64,000 nt of DNA from JANLYC01 sp963750495 (GCA_963750495.1 CAVVQV010000007.1:1-64000), one strand, 5' to 3'; positions 1 to 8,286 are shown, counted from the first letter of the stretch. The notes: generated by a model not told the origin, from the letters alone. Program-made: numbers and translations.

Positions 1-441
1 GATGGCGCGCGGGATCTGGTCAGGGTCGGTGACCAGGTAGTTGTGCTTGGTGATCGGCATCGTGATGCCGCGGATGTCGGCCTCCTGGAAGGCGTCCGTC
101 CCGATGGCCGCACTGGGAACCTGGCCGGTGATCGCCACGATCGGCACCGAGTCCATGTGCGCATCGGCCAACGGGGTCACCAGGTTCGTGGCACCCGGCC
201 CGCTCGTCGCCATACAGACGCCCACCTTGCCCGTCGCCACGGCGTAGCCCTGCGCCGCGTGGCCGGCGCCCTGCTCGTGCCGGACGAGGATGTGCCGGAT
301 CTTGGTCGAGTCCAGCAACGGGTCGTACGCCGGCAGGATCGCGCCGCCGGGAATGCCGAAGACGGTGTCGACGCCCGCGCACTCCAGGGCACGGATCAAG
401 CTCTGGGCTCCAGTGATGCGCGCAGCCGCCTGCTCTGTCAT
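1..441 (-). CDS. ilvB: Acetolactate synthase large subunit, N-terminal part (runs off the left edge)
   Basis: Thiamine-diphosphate enzyme that condenses two pyruvates to acetolactate (or pyruvate with 2-ketobutyrate), the first shared step of Val/Leu/Ile synthesis. Only the first 147 codons are present. The protein begins MTEQAAARITGAQSLIRALE and shows VFGIPGGAILPAYD near residues 27-40, the ThDP-activating glutamate in VRHEQGAGHAAQGYA (Glu56), and the SGPGATNLVTPLAD core. The ATG at 441 is preceded by a good AGGAAGG ribosome site and matches family N-termini. The frame stays open to base 1. A leader peptide and terminator-like hairpin lie upstream, so transcription is probably attenuated by branched-chain aminoacyl-tRNA supply. 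ilvD lies upstream on the same strand. Confidence 0.95.
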   Translation of the reverse strand, partial: MTEQAAARITGAQSLIRALECAGVDTVFGIPGGAILPAYDPLLDSTKIRHILVRHEQGAGHAAQGYAVATGKVGVCMATSGPGATNLVTPLADAHMDSVPIVAITGQVPSAAIGTDAFQEADIRGITMPITKHNYLVTDPDQIPRAI

Positions 442-519
442 CTCGACCTTCCTCGGTGTCGCCGGGTTGCCCATGCCTGCATCGTCCGTGCCGCCTCGAT
501 GCTCTCGTCGTCATCCCAC

Positions 520-555
520 AAAAAAACCCCCCGGCCCAGAGGGCATTCGAGGGGG
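520..555 (-). terminator. Terminator hairpin of the ilvB attenuator
   Basis: On the minus strand a CCCCC run (555-551) can pair with GGGGGG (532-527). An inner GCCC-TCT-GGGC hairpin lies between them, and seven U residues follow immediately (526-520). It lies between the leader peptide stop (575) and the ilvB start (441). That is the arrangement of a ribosome-mediated attenuator. A U tract this clean stands out in such GC-rich DNA. Confidence 0.75.
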
Positions 556-574
556 ACGCGCTGGTGATCAGCCG

Positions 575-625
575 TTAGCCGGCCTCGACCTGCGCGTCGA
601 CACGTACGACGAGAATGAGCTGCAC
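575..625 (-). CDS. ilvB leader peptide (attenuation peptide)
   Basis: A 16-codon ORF starting with GTG at 625 and stopping with TAA at 575-577. It encodes MQLILVVRVDAQVEAG, with the branched-chain run Leu-Ile-Leu-Val-Val at residues 3-7 and further valines at 9 and 13. Short peptides rich in Leu/Ile/Val upstream of ilvB control attenuation in many actinobacteria, where ribosome stalling on these codons disfavours the terminator. The U-tailed hairpin at 520-555 follows at the expected distance. The composition, position and hairpin are visible in the sequence. The regulatory role is inferred from known ilv attenuators. Confidence 0.75.
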   Translation of the reverse strand: MQLILVVRVDAQVEAG

Positions 626-736
626 GGATCAACGGTCCCCGACACCCAGCGTAGCCGTCAAGCCACTCCCGCCCTCTGTCTCAGATCGTGGACCTTTGGT
701 CCGACATACGGCTGGATGTCCGATCACCGCCGAGCC

Positions 737-1697
737 TCACTGGTAGCTGACGAACGAGATCCGCGGGCGGATCTCGAGCACCTCGCGTGGCCGGAACAGG
801 TCCGTGTCCTCGTCGTAGAAGAGCTTGAACCCCATCCTGAACTGCCGTGGCTCGGCCACGTGATGGTAGGTCGCCAGCTTCTGCGACCGGGTGCCGAAGC
901 CATCGACATGTTGAACCATGGCCAGACCGGCTCGCGAGCGCACCCGGTCGATGTTCGAAACCATCTCGCGACGGAACTGGTGGATGACGAAGAGCTTCTC
1001 GGGCAGCTTGTTGCGACGGGTCACGTCCGCGACGAACCGCGAGACCTGGTTGACCTCGACGGCACCGACGTGACCGATCGTCCGGGCGGGCACCTGACCG
1101 CGACGCATCCGCCATTCCGGGTCGAGCGCGAGTCCGACGAACGGCTGCCGGAGCGCCCAACGGAAGTGCCGGGCCTGCGGCAGGAAACTTTCGCGTCCCG
1201 GTTGGAGGTCGAGGAGCAGCAGCGCCTTGTTGCGCCGAGCCACGTTGATGAACTTCTCGACGTACGAGCGCGGGATGTAGTGGCTGTAGGTCCCGTCGGA
1301 GCCGGCGTGGGCGTCCGCCACCGAGACGATGAGCTCGTAGACAATCTGGATGCGCTTCCCCTCGACCCGGAAGGGTCGCGCGACTGCTCGAAGCCGCTTG
1401 GTCATCTGCGGCGGAGTCCCCTCCCCCAGCACGCCCATCGAGGCAGTCTGAGCGGTTCCGTAGAAGGCCACCAGCTGGTAGCGGGGGAAGATCCGCGTCC
1501 CGCCCAGCGGCAGCTGCCTGACACGAGCCGGGCTCGCAGCCGATACGCCAACCGTGGGACTACCGGCTACCAGAGTCGACGTCGCCGGTCCCGTCGCCGC
1601 AACCGCCTCGGCCCCCGCGCCCCCCGTGGCAGGCGGCCGTTGCGGCCAGGATCCCGACGCAGGCCAGGCCGACGAACCGTCGACCCCGAGATCTCAT
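737..1697 (-). CDS. Conserved secreted protein, probable lipoprotein, interrupted by a frameshift
   Basis: Two reading frames appear to form one gene. From ATG at 1697 comes MRSRGRRFVGLACVGILAAT followed by AAC, a lipoprotein-type signal with a lipobox-like cysteine at residue 23. That frame then runs into low-complexity Gly/Arg and a stop at 1560. The body lies one frame over and has a good ORF only from a GTG at 1471. Removing one base from the G6 run (bases 1620-1625) joins signal and body into about 319 residues. The body (for example VYELIVSVADAHAGSDGTYS, LLLLDLQPGRESFLPQARHF, VGLALDPEWRM) looks like an extracytoplasmic alpha/beta-barrel-like domain, but I do not recognise a named family. 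This may be a sequencing indel, a decayed gene or a phase-variable tract. Confidence 0.6.
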
Positions 1698-1714
1698 GCC
1701 GCGACTGTACGGCC

Positions 1715-2284
1715 TCAGCCTTCCTGAGCGGGGTCGAAATCGAAGGCAGGCAGCCCGTCGATGGATCGCACGTTCTTGGCCCGGCGGTATTCGATCAGCC
1801 CCTCGGCGCCCTTGCGTGCCATGTGGACAGGCAGCAGGTCGCGCTCCCCGACGTAGTCGAGCTGCGGCACGCCGTAACCGCAGGAGTCCGCCACCCGTTC
1901 GACGTCGACCACGATCACCGCGCGGGCCCCACGGGCCTCGGTGAAGTGCTCCAGCAGCTCCGGGAACTCTTCGTCGTACAGCGTGACGAACCGACCGTGT
2001 CCGTGCAGCCGGACGATGTTCGGCGGGCCTTCGAACGAGCAGAACATGACCGTGATGCGGCCGTTGTCGCGCAGGTGCGCGATCGTCTCGGCTCCGCTCG
2101 CCGTGATGTCGAGGTAGGCGACCCGGTGATCGTCCAGCACGACCAACGTGCCGTCGATGCCCTTGGGTGACACGTTGATGTGTCCACCGCTGCCACTCGG
2201 CGCGGTTGCTACGAAGCAGACATGCTGTCGCTCGATGAAGGCGCGCAGCCGTTCGTCGATGCGTTCGTGGACCTGACCCATCAT
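1715..2284 (-). CDS. Pyridoxamine 5'-phosphate oxidase family (PPOX) protein
   Basis: 189 residues of the split-barrel flavin/F420-binding type. HVCFVATAPSGSGGHINVSP near residues 21-40 is followed by KGIDGTLVVLDDHRVAYLDI and by the RITVMFCSFEGPPNIVRLHG core, which is typical of PPOX proteins. The C-terminal half carries a CGYGVPQLDY motif and a basic tail found in a subset of actinobacterial PPOX proteins of unknown substrate. ATG codons at 2284 and 2281 are both possible starts. It lies 18 nt downstream of ilvD and 17 nt upstream of the next gene, so it is probably cotranscribed with ilvD. The exact reaction cannot be read from sequence. Confidence 0.85.
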   Translation of the reverse strand: MMGQVHERIDERLRAFIERQHVCFVATAPSGSGGHINVSPKGIDGTLVVLDDHRVAYLDITASGAETIAHLRDNGRITVMFCSFEGPPNIVRLHGHGRFVTLYDEEFPELLEHFTEARGARAVIVVDVERVADSCGYGVPQLDYVGERDLLPVHMARKGAEGLIEYRRAKNVRSIDGLPAFDFDPAQEG

Positions 2285-2302
2285 TCCCTCGCAGCCGGCA
2301 GG

Positions 2303-3997
2303 TCAGCCGCAGACGGCACCGACGGCCGCGGACTGCACAAGCTTGCGGTACTTGGCCAGGACCCCCGTGGTGTACCTCGAGGGGAGCGGCTCCCACCCCT
2401 CCCGTCGAGACTCCAGCTCGGCGTCGTCGACGAGCAGCTCGAGCCGGCGCCGGCTCACGTCGAGCCGGACCTGGTCGCCATCGCGCACGAAGGCGATGGG
2501 CCCACCATCGACCGCCTCGGGGGCCACGTGCCCGACACAGGGTCCAGTAGTGCCACCGGAGAACCGGCCATCGGTCAGCAGCAGGACGTCCTTGCCGAGA
2601 CCGGCGCCCTTGATCGCTCCGGTGATCGCGAGCATCTCGCGCATCCCTGGGCCGCCCTTGGGGCCTTCGTAGCGGATGACCACCGCATCCCCTGCGACGA
2701 TCACTCCCTCGGCCAGGGCGTCGAGCGCGGCGCGCTCACCATCGAACACCCGGGCCGTTCCCTCGAACATGTCGCCTTCGATGCCGGCCGTCTTCACGAC
2801 CGCACCGTCCGGAGCGAGCGAGCCGCGCAGGATGGTCAGACCGCCGGAGGCATGGATCGGCTTCGCCATCTCGCGGATGATCGTGCCGTCGACGTCGGGC
2901 GGGTCGAGCGCCTCGAGGTTCTCGGCGAGCGTCTTGCCGGTCACCGTGAGGCAGTCACCGTGCAGCAGGCCGGCCTCGAGCAGGGCCTTCAGCACGACCG
3001 GGATGCCCCCGACGCGGTCGACGTCGTTCATGACGAACTTCCCGAACGGCTTGAGGTCTCCGAGGTGGGGCACCTTGTCCCCGATGCGGTTGAAGTCGTC
3101 GAGCGTCAGGTCGACCTCGGCCTCGCGAGCGATCGCGAGCAGATGCAGAACGGCGTTGGTGGAGCCGCCGAGCGCCATCACGATCGCGATGGCGTTCTCG
3201 AAAGCCGGCTTGGTCATGATCTGTCGGGCGGTGATGCCCTGTCGAAGCAGCTCGACCACCGCCTCACCGGACTTGTGTGCGAACCCGTCGCGGCGACGGT
3301 CGACGGCCGGCGGCGCGGCCGAGCCCGGCAGCGACATCCCGATGGCCTCGGCGATGGAGGCCATCGTGTTGGCGGTGTACATCCCTCCGCACGCGCCCTC
3401 GCCTGGACAGATGGCCCGCTCGATCCGGTCGACCTCGGCGCGGTCCATGAGACCTGCCCGGCAGGCACCGACGGCTTCGAAGGCGTCGATGATCGTGACG
3501 TCCCTGTCTCCGACGCGGCCGGGCATGATCGAGCCGGCATACAGGAAGACAGCGGCCAGGTCGAGACGCGCGGCAGCCATGAGCATTCCTGGAAGGCTCT
3601 TGTCGCACCCCGCCAGCAGCACTGAGCCGTCGAGACGGTCAGCCATCATGACGGTCTCGACCGAGTCGGCGATCACCTCGCGCGACACGAGGGAGAAGTG
3701 CATGCCCTCGTGGCCCATCGAGATGCCGTCGGAGACCGAGATCGTGCCGAACTCGAGCGGGTAGCCACCGGCTGCGTGCACACCCTGCTTCACAGCCTGG
3801 GCCAGCCGGGCCAGCGAGAGGTTGCACGGCGTGATCTCGTTCCAGGACGAGGCGACGCCGATCTGCGGCTTGGCGAAGTCGTCGTCGCCCATGCCGACCG
3901 CCCGCAGCATGCCGCGCGAGGCGGTGGCTTCGAGTCCGTCGGTGACGACGCGGCTGCGCGGTTTGATGTCGGGCTTGTCGGCACTCTCCACGGGCAT
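2303..3997 (-). CDS. ilvD: Dihydroxy-acid dehydratase
   Basis: Iron-sulfur enzyme that dehydrates 2,3-dihydroxy acids to 2-keto acids, the third step of Val/Ile synthesis and a precursor step for Leu and pantothenate. The 564 residues match the family length. Cluster and active-site motifs are present: SSWNEITPCN (Cys58), LLAGCDKSLPGM (Cys131) and the GEGACGGMYTANTM cysteine near residue 203. The C-terminal YEGPKGGPGMREML and TDGRFSGGTTGPCVGH blocks are also present. Three conserved cysteines are usual for [2Fe-2S] actinobacterial enzymes. It is the first gene of a minus-strand run leading towards ilvB. Confidence 0.97.
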   Translation of the reverse strand: MPVESADKPDIKPRSRVVTDGLEATASRGMLRAVGMGDDDFAKPQIGVASSWNEITPCNLSLARLAQAVKQGVHAAGGYPLEFGTISVSDGISMGHEGMHFSLVSREVIADSVETVMMADRLDGSVLLAGCDKSLPGMLMAAARLDLAAVFLYAGSIMPGRVGDRDVTIIDAFEAVGACRAGLMDRAEVDRIERAICPGEGACGGMYTANTMASIAEAIGMSLPGSAAPPAVDRRRDGFAHKSGEAVVELLRQGITARQIMTKPAFENAIAIVMALGGSTNAVLHLLAIAREAEVDLTLDDFNRIGDKVPHLGDLKPFGKFVMNDVDRVGGIPVVLKALLEAGLLHGDCLTVTGKTLAENLEALDPPDVDGTIIREMAKPIHASGGLTILRGSLAPDGAVVKTAGIEGDMFEGTARVFDGERAALDALAEGVIVAGDAVVIRYEGPKGGPGMREMLAITGAIKGAGLGKDVLLLTDGRFSGGTTGPCVGHVAPEAVDGGPIAFVRDGDQVRLDVSRRRLELLVDDAELESRREGWEPLPSRYTTGVLAKYRKLVQSAAVGAVCG

Positions 3998-4041
3998 GCT
4001 GGGGAGCCTACGCCGCCGCGCGCGAACGCTGGACGAGAGTC

Positions 4042-5139
4042 TCAGATCACCGCAGCACGAACGCAGAGCACATCAGGAAGGTGCTCGGCGACGGCGTGCC
4101 ACGAGGCCCCGTCGTCGTTGCTCGCGAACACCGAACCGTCCCTGCTGCCGAAGTAGACGCCGGCCGGATCCGCCTGGTCGACACACATCGCATCGCGCAT
4201 GACCCCGGCGTAGAAGCCGCTGTCGGGAAGCCCCTTGGCGAGCTCCTCCCACGTCTCACCGGCGTCGCTCGAGCGCCAGACCCGGCACGTCCCGTCAGGG
4301 GGGAACCGGCCGTCGGCGCCTTCGAGCGGGAACAGGTAGACGGTTCCCGACCGGTGGGGATGCGCCACCACGGGGAACCCGAAGTCGCTGGGCAGCCCCT
4401 GCGCAATCGAGGTCCAGGAGTCGGCCGCGTCGTCACTGCGGAACACTCCGCCATGGTTCTGTGCGTACAACCGGTTCGGGTCGGCGGCATCCCGGGTCAC
4501 CTTGTGCACGCACTGCCCGAACTCGGGGTACTGCATGTCCTCGGGCATGAACACCGCTGAGATTCCCTGGTTGGCCGGTGCCCACGAGTCGCCACCGTCC
4601 GCGGTGCGGTAGACGCCGCCGGTCGACATCGCCACGGTCACCTGCTGCGGCTCCGAGGGGTGTGGCAGCACGGTATGGATGGCCTGGCCGCCGAAACCCG
4701 CGCCCCATTGCTCGCGGTGCGGGTGGTCCCACAGCGGGCGAACCATGGAGAACGACTGACCGTTGTCCGTGGAGCGGAACAGGGCCGACGGCTCGGTTCC
4801 GGCCCACACGACGTCCGGCTCGGTGGGTGAGGGCGAGATCGACCAGACCGCTTCGAGGGTGCGGCCGGTGTCCTCAGGAAAGCGGATGGCCCCGTCGACG
4901 CCGCGTTCCCACGTCGTCCCGAGGTCGTCGGAGTGCAGGATCTGGGGACCCCAGTGCCAGTGCCTGCTCGCCATGAACAGTCGCGGATGCTCGCCACGGG
5001 TGTCCACGGCGACGGCATGGACCTCGCTCCGTAGCTCGTCGGGCCCGTGCAGGCTCCACGACCTCCGATCGTCGTCGCTCCGGGCGATCCAGAGACCTTT
5101 GCGGGTGCCGATGAGCAGCACGGCCTGTCGTGCCATCAC
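4042..5139 (-). CDS. BNR/sortilin-type beta-propeller protein (exo-sialidase-like fold)
   Basis: 365 residues with repeated Asp-box type blades such as SDDLGTTWERG, STDNGQSFS, TADGGDSWAP, SDDAADSWTS, SSDAGETWEEL and SNDDGASWHAV. They are spaced through the protein and predict a multi-bladed propeller. No signal peptide is visible, so it is probably cytoplasmic. Asp-box propellers include sialidases and photosystem assembly factors, but the catalytic Arg triad of sialidases is not evident, so no activity is assigned. The start is GTG-ATG (5139 or 5136) behind an AAGGAGGAA ribosome site. It is divergent from padR with a 64-nt gap that carries a palindrome. Confidence 0.8.
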   Translation of the reverse strand: MMARQAVLLIGTRKGLWIARSDDDRRSWSLHGPDELRSEVHAVAVDTRGEHPRLFMASRHWHWGPQILHSDDLGTTWERGVDGAIRFPEDTGRTLEAVWSISPSPTEPDVVWAGTEPSALFRSTDNGQSFSMVRPLWDHPHREQWGAGFGGQAIHTVLPHPSEPQQVTVAMSTGGVYRTADGGDSWAPANQGISAVFMPEDMQYPEFGQCVHKVTRDAADPNRLYAQNHGGVFRSDDAADSWTSIAQGLPSDFGFPVVAHPHRSGTVYLFPLEGADGRFPPDGTCRVWRSSDAGETWEELAKGLPDSGFYAGVMRDAMCVDQADPAGVYFGSRDGSVFASNDDGASWHAVAEHLPDVLCVRAAVI

Positions 5140-5170
5140 GGGGTTCCTCCTTGCACCGACGGTGTGTCGC

Positions 5171-5190
5171 TATTCCTGTTAGGAACAGTA
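5171..5190. promoter_or_regulatory. Candidate PadR operator
   Basis: Two nested inverted repeats, TTCCT-GTT-AGGAA (5173-5185) and CTGTT-AGG-AACAG (5176-5188), sit between the divergent propeller gene and padR. They end at a TACACT hexamer (5189-5194) that could be the padR -10, about 9 nt from its ATG. PadR proteins usually bind such sites next to their own promoters. The palindrome is seen directly. Binding is inferred. Confidence 0.5.
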
Positions 5191-5203
5191 CACTTCACTC
5201 ATC

Positions 5204-5779
5204 ATGAGTCAAGACCTTTCCGACCTCCCGACGACCGCGTATGCGCTCCTCGGGCTGCTGACGCTCGGGGACGACTTGACCGGCTACGAGCTCAAGCAGC
5301 GCGCCGACCGGACCTTGCGCTTCTACTGGACCTCGCCGGCGATGAGCCAGGTATACACCGAGCTCGGCCGACTGGCCGAGCACGGCTTGGTGATCGCGCG
5401 CGACGACGCCTCCGCACCGGTACGCCGTACGCGCCGCTACCGCATCACCGCACCGGGTCAACGCGCGCTCGAGGAGTGGTTGAGCAGTACCCAAGCCGAG
5501 TTCCCGACACTCAAGCACCCCGTCGCGTTGCGACTCCTGCTCGGGCACCTCACCCACCCCCAGCAGACCGTCGGGATGCTCGAGGACTACCTGGAGCAGC
5601 TCGCCGCACGCCGCGAGGACCTCCAGCAGGTACGCGACTCACTGGGTGAGGACGGCGACCCGGACCACGTCACCCACCGCTACCCCAGGCTCGTCGCCGA
5701 GTGGGGTCTGGACTACTACGCCTCCGAGCGGGCGATCGTCACCGGCCTCGTCGCCAGGCTGCGGGCGGAGGTCAGGTGA
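5204..5779 (+). CDS. PadR-family transcriptional regulator
   Basis: 191 residues. An N-terminal winged helix (TTAYALLGLLTLGDDLTGYE and SPAMSQVYTELGRLAEHGLV) with the wing VRRTRRYRITAPGQRALEEW is followed by a longer C-terminal helical region (about 95-190) of the PadR 'Vir' type used for dimerisation. No clear Shine-Dalgarno site precedes ATG 5204. A TACACT hexamer 9 nt upstream allows a leaderless or near-leaderless mRNA. It is divergent from the propeller gene and overlaps the convergent dehydrogenase gene by 8 nt. It probably regulates itself and the divergent gene. Confidence 0.9.
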   Translation: MSQDLSDLPTTAYALLGLLTLGDDLTGYELKQRADRTLRFYWTSPAMSQVYTELGRLAEHGLVIARDDASAPVRRTRRYRITAPGQRALEEWLSSTQAEFPTLKHPVALRLLLGHLTHPQQTVGMLEDYLEQLAARREDLQQVRDSLGEDGDPDHVTHRYPRLVAEWGLDYYASERAIVTGLVARLRAEVR

Positions 5780-6677
5780 CGACGTTCAGCAGCGGCTCGC
5801 CCTGCACGATGCGGCGCAGCTGCTCAGCGACCAGCCGGTAGGACCTCGGCCACATCGCGTCCGAGGCGCCTCCGACATGGGGCGTCAGCACCACGCCCGG
5901 CGCCTCCCAGAGGGGGTGCTCGACCGGCAGCGGTTCGGGGTCGGTCACATCGAGGGCTGCACGCAACCGGCCGGTTGACACTTCGGCGAGCAGGTCTGCG
6001 GTCACGACGATGGCGCCCCGCGCGACGTTCACCAGGAGTGCCCCGTCCTTCATCACCGCGAGGAACTCACGGTCGACCAGACCGCGGGTCTCGTCCGTGA
6101 GCGGGAGGATGAGCACGACGACGTCGGCCTGCGGGAGCAGCTCGGGCAGCTCGGACATCGCCCGGACCCCCTCACGGGCCGTGCGACCGACCAACGTGGT
6201 CTCGCACTCGAAGCCGGAGAGGCGTCGCTGGATCGCACGCCCGATGTTGCCCGCCCCGATCACGAGCACGTTCCGGTCGGCCACGGCCCCGGCCATCTGC
6301 TGGTCCCACACGTGGTCGTCCTGTGCGCGGACGAGATCGGCAAGTCGGCGCTGAGCCCCGATCATCAGGCCGACGGCCAGCTCGGACGTGGCGGCGTCGT
6401 GCACACCCGCGGCGTTGCAGACGGTGACGCCCTCGGGCACGTGCGGCAGGACGTGCTCCACACCCGCAGTCAGGGTCTGGACGACCTGGAGCTTGGACAT
6501 CGACGGGATGACCGTGACGACACGAGGGCTGAAACGGTACGACGGCACGTAGAACTCGCAGTCGACGTAGGAGTCCGGCCAGTGCTCGGTGGCATCGGCG
6601 TACTCGACGTCGAAGGACGTGGCGATATCCCGCGGAAGCTCGAGCTCGCTCTCGGGGAACGGCAGGAAGACCTTCAC
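5772..6677 (-). CDS. D-isomer-specific 2-hydroxyacid dehydrogenase, NAD-binding
   Basis: 301 residues. The Rossmann motif GAGNIGRAIQ lies at 141-150. The catalytic triad is present as Arg220 (LLVNVARGAIV), Glu249 (DVTDPEPLP) and His267 (LTPHVGGAS). Family members reduce 2-keto acids or oxidise D-2-hydroxy acids with NAD(P)H. The substrate is not predictable here. The N-terminal half (MKVFLPFPESELELPRD) is shorter and more divergent than in PGDH or formate dehydrogenase. The coding end overlaps padR convergently. Confidence 0.9.
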   Translation of the reverse strand: MKVFLPFPESELELPRDIATSFDVEYADATEHWPDSYVDCEFYVPSYRFSPRVVTVIPSMSKLQVVQTLTAGVEHVLPHVPEGVTVCNAAGVHDAATSELAVGLMIGAQRRLADLVRAQDDHVWDQQMAGAVADRNVLVIGAGNIGRAIQRRLSGFECETTLVGRTAREGVRAMSELPELLPQADVVVLILPLTDETRGLVDREFLAVMKDGALLVNVARGAIVVTADLLAEVSTGRLRAALDVTDPEPLPVEHPLWEAPGVVLTPHVGGASDAMWPRSYRLVAEQLRRIVQGEPLLNVVT

Positions 6678-6722
6678 GCACCGACCCTAGGCCAGCCGTC
6701 ATCCAGCCGGGACGGGTCCCTC

Positions 6723-6959
6723 TCAGCGGGCGGGACTGTCCTCCGGAACGAGTGCCAGCGCCCGGTGTGGACAGCTCCGTACGGCGCGTCGTGCCACCCG
6801 TTCTTGGTCCTCGTCCAGGACGTGGTCACTCAGGATGGGATAGCCCCACTTGTCCAGCTGGACCAGCTCCGGCGCCAGGTGAGAGCACAGGCCCACCGCC
6901 TCGCAGGCGATCGGGTTGACGCGGAGTCGTGACTCCGAGACGCGCTCTGTCGTGGCCAT
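6723..6959 (-). CDS. Small single-cluster ferredoxin
   Basis: 78 residues with cluster ligands Cys19 and Cys25 (ACEAVGLCSHLAPE) and Cys63 (VRSCPHRAL). This three-cysteine pattern is that of [3Fe-4S] actinobacterial ferredoxins, with the middle ligand of [4Fe-4S] forms absent. The ATG at 6959 lies 2 nt past the stop of the NuoF-like gene, so translation is probably coupled. The frame is open further upstream, but that stretch overlaps the NuoF-like gene and has no ferredoxin character. As the last gene of the operon it probably passes electrons between the flavoprotein and a partner. Confidence 0.88.
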   Translation of the reverse strand: MATTERVSESRLRVNPIACEAVGLCSHLAPELVQLDKWGYPILSDHVLDEDQERVARRAVRSCPHRALALVPEDSPAR

Positions 6960-6960
6960 C

Positions 6961-8286
6961 TCAGACCTCCGGCACTGGGATCGTGGTCCCGCGGGCTGGG
7001 CGGCACGGGTGACCGGAACTGTGCGCCGACACGTCGTCGCGGAAGGTCTCGACGGCGGTCCGGACGAGACGCGCGGCACCGTCGGGATGGTGACAGGCCC
7101 CGCGACCGTCGACGGCCAGGACGTGCCCGGGCAACCGGCGGAGCTCGGCCCGCCGTCCCGCACCGACGCGGAGCTTCGCGACGCTCGCCGCGAGCGCCGG
7201 CAGGCCGAACAGACAGGGTCCGCACTGGCCGGCTGATGCGCGGGCGAGGTAGTCGAGGATCACGGCGGTCTCTGCGATCCCACACGTCTCACCCCAGAGC
7301 GGGGCGACGATGCCAGCGCCCAGGGACAGGCCGGCGCGACGGAAGGCCGGCTCGTCGATCCGCAGCTCGGCGATGTCGTCCCAGCGGACCCACATCCCGC
7401 CGTACCCGCCGAGCAGGACACCCGAGGACCCGGTGGGCTCGTCGCCGGTGGCGTACTGAACGGCCTGACGCATCGTGAGGTTGCGGGGCAGCTCGACGAC
7501 GCGGCGGTCGATCGGGGTCAGCACGGTCAGCAGCGTCGTACGTGGCGGCGCCGCGGCGGCGCCGCCCGATGCGGCCGACTCGAGTGCCGTCTGGGCGACC
7601 CGCGCCAGGGTTTCGACGTTGTGCACCACGGTCACCGGCTCGTCCCCGGCGTCGTCTGTCATGAAGCCGCGGAACGTCGGAACCGCCGGAGCCCCCGTGA
7701 TCCCCTGGGCGATGGCGCTGGACTGTCCGGACAGATAGCTGTCCGGGGCTTTCATGACCTTGACCTGGAGCTCCTCGAGCCCTAGCGCGCCGCGCTCCTC
7801 GATGGCCGACACGATGGTCCGGTGAGTCACCGTGTCGGCCCCGTGCAGCCACAGCACCGCTCGCACGGCACCCAACGACTCGGCGACCCCCAGCAGTCCG
7901 TCGAGGACCAGGTGCGGACGCAGCCGGAGCAGCGTGGCGTCCTTCGCGCTCAGTGGCTCACTCTCGGCGGCGTTGGCCACCACCGTGACGGGCCTTCGTT
8001 GAGCCAGCGCCCACCGCCATTTGGCGGCAGTCGGAAAGTGCCCCCCGCCATACCCCGAGATCTGGGCCGCAGCCACCGCCTGGACCAGCCAGGCGCCCCC
8101 TCGAAACCGGGCCCCCGTACGCGCGTGGTGGAAGTGCCACGACTCCGGTTCGAAGAGCGGCGACCCGGGAACCTGGTGCGGCGGGCCGGTTCGCGCGACC
8201 CGAACGGGGCCGGGCAGGAGGCCCGCCTTACCGTCGTGGTCCGCGGGATCACTCTCTCCGGTCGCCGTCGGACTGATGGTGGTCAC
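6961..8286 (-). CDS. NuoF-like flavin/Fe-S oxidoreductase subunit
   Basis: 441 residues, related to the 51-kDa NADH-binding subunit of complex I. Features in order: SGYGGGHFPTAAKWRWAL (glycine-rich nucleotide site), NAAESEPLSAKD (flavin/NAD site, compare NGDESEPGSFKD of NuoF), a SLBB-like middle region (LLGGYGGMWV), and a C-terminal Fe-S region, ASAGQCGPCLFGL with a later Cys in GACHHPDG. NuoF normally has CxxCxxC plus a distant Cys. Here the first cysteine position is Ala, so the cluster may have a replaced ligand. The GTG at 8286 overlaps the stop of the upstream membrane gene (GTGA). It probably oxidises NAD(P)H and feeds the membrane haem protein or the ferredoxin. Confidence 0.85.
   Translation of the reverse strand: MTTISPTATGESDPADHDGKAGLLPGPVRVARTGPPHQVPGSPLFEPESWHFHHARTGARFRGGAWLVQAVAAAQISGYGGGHFPTAAKWRWALAQRRPVTVVANAAESEPLSAKDATLLRLRPHLVLDGLLGVAESLGAVRAVLWLHGADTVTHRTIVSAIEERGALGLEELQVKVMKAPDSYLSGQSSAIAQGITGAPAVPTFRGFMTDDAGDEPVTVVHNVETLARVAQTALESAASGGAAAAPPRTTLLTVLTPIDRRVVELPRNLTMRQAVQYATGDEPTGSSGVLLGGYGGMWVRWDDIAELRIDEPAFRRAGLSLGAGIVAPLWGETCGIAETAVILDYLARASAGQCGPCLFGLPALAASVAKLRVGAGRRAELRRLPGHVLAVDGRGACHHPDGAARLVRTAVETFRDDVSAHSSGHPCRPARGTTIPVPEV

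Noticed and set aside
656..661. TTGACG hexamer upstream of the ilvB leader as a -35 box
   Set aside because: No acceptable -10 at 16-19 nt spacing. Promoter position left open.
690..702. GGACC-TTT-GGTCC hairpin after the lipoprotein gene
   Set aside because: Only five base pairs and no U tract. Too weak to call a terminator.
290..2170. 626-codon open frame on the plus strand
   Set aside because: Antisense shadow of PPOX, lipoprotein and ilvB leader regions. High-GC codon bias opens the opposite frame, and the translation has no domain character.
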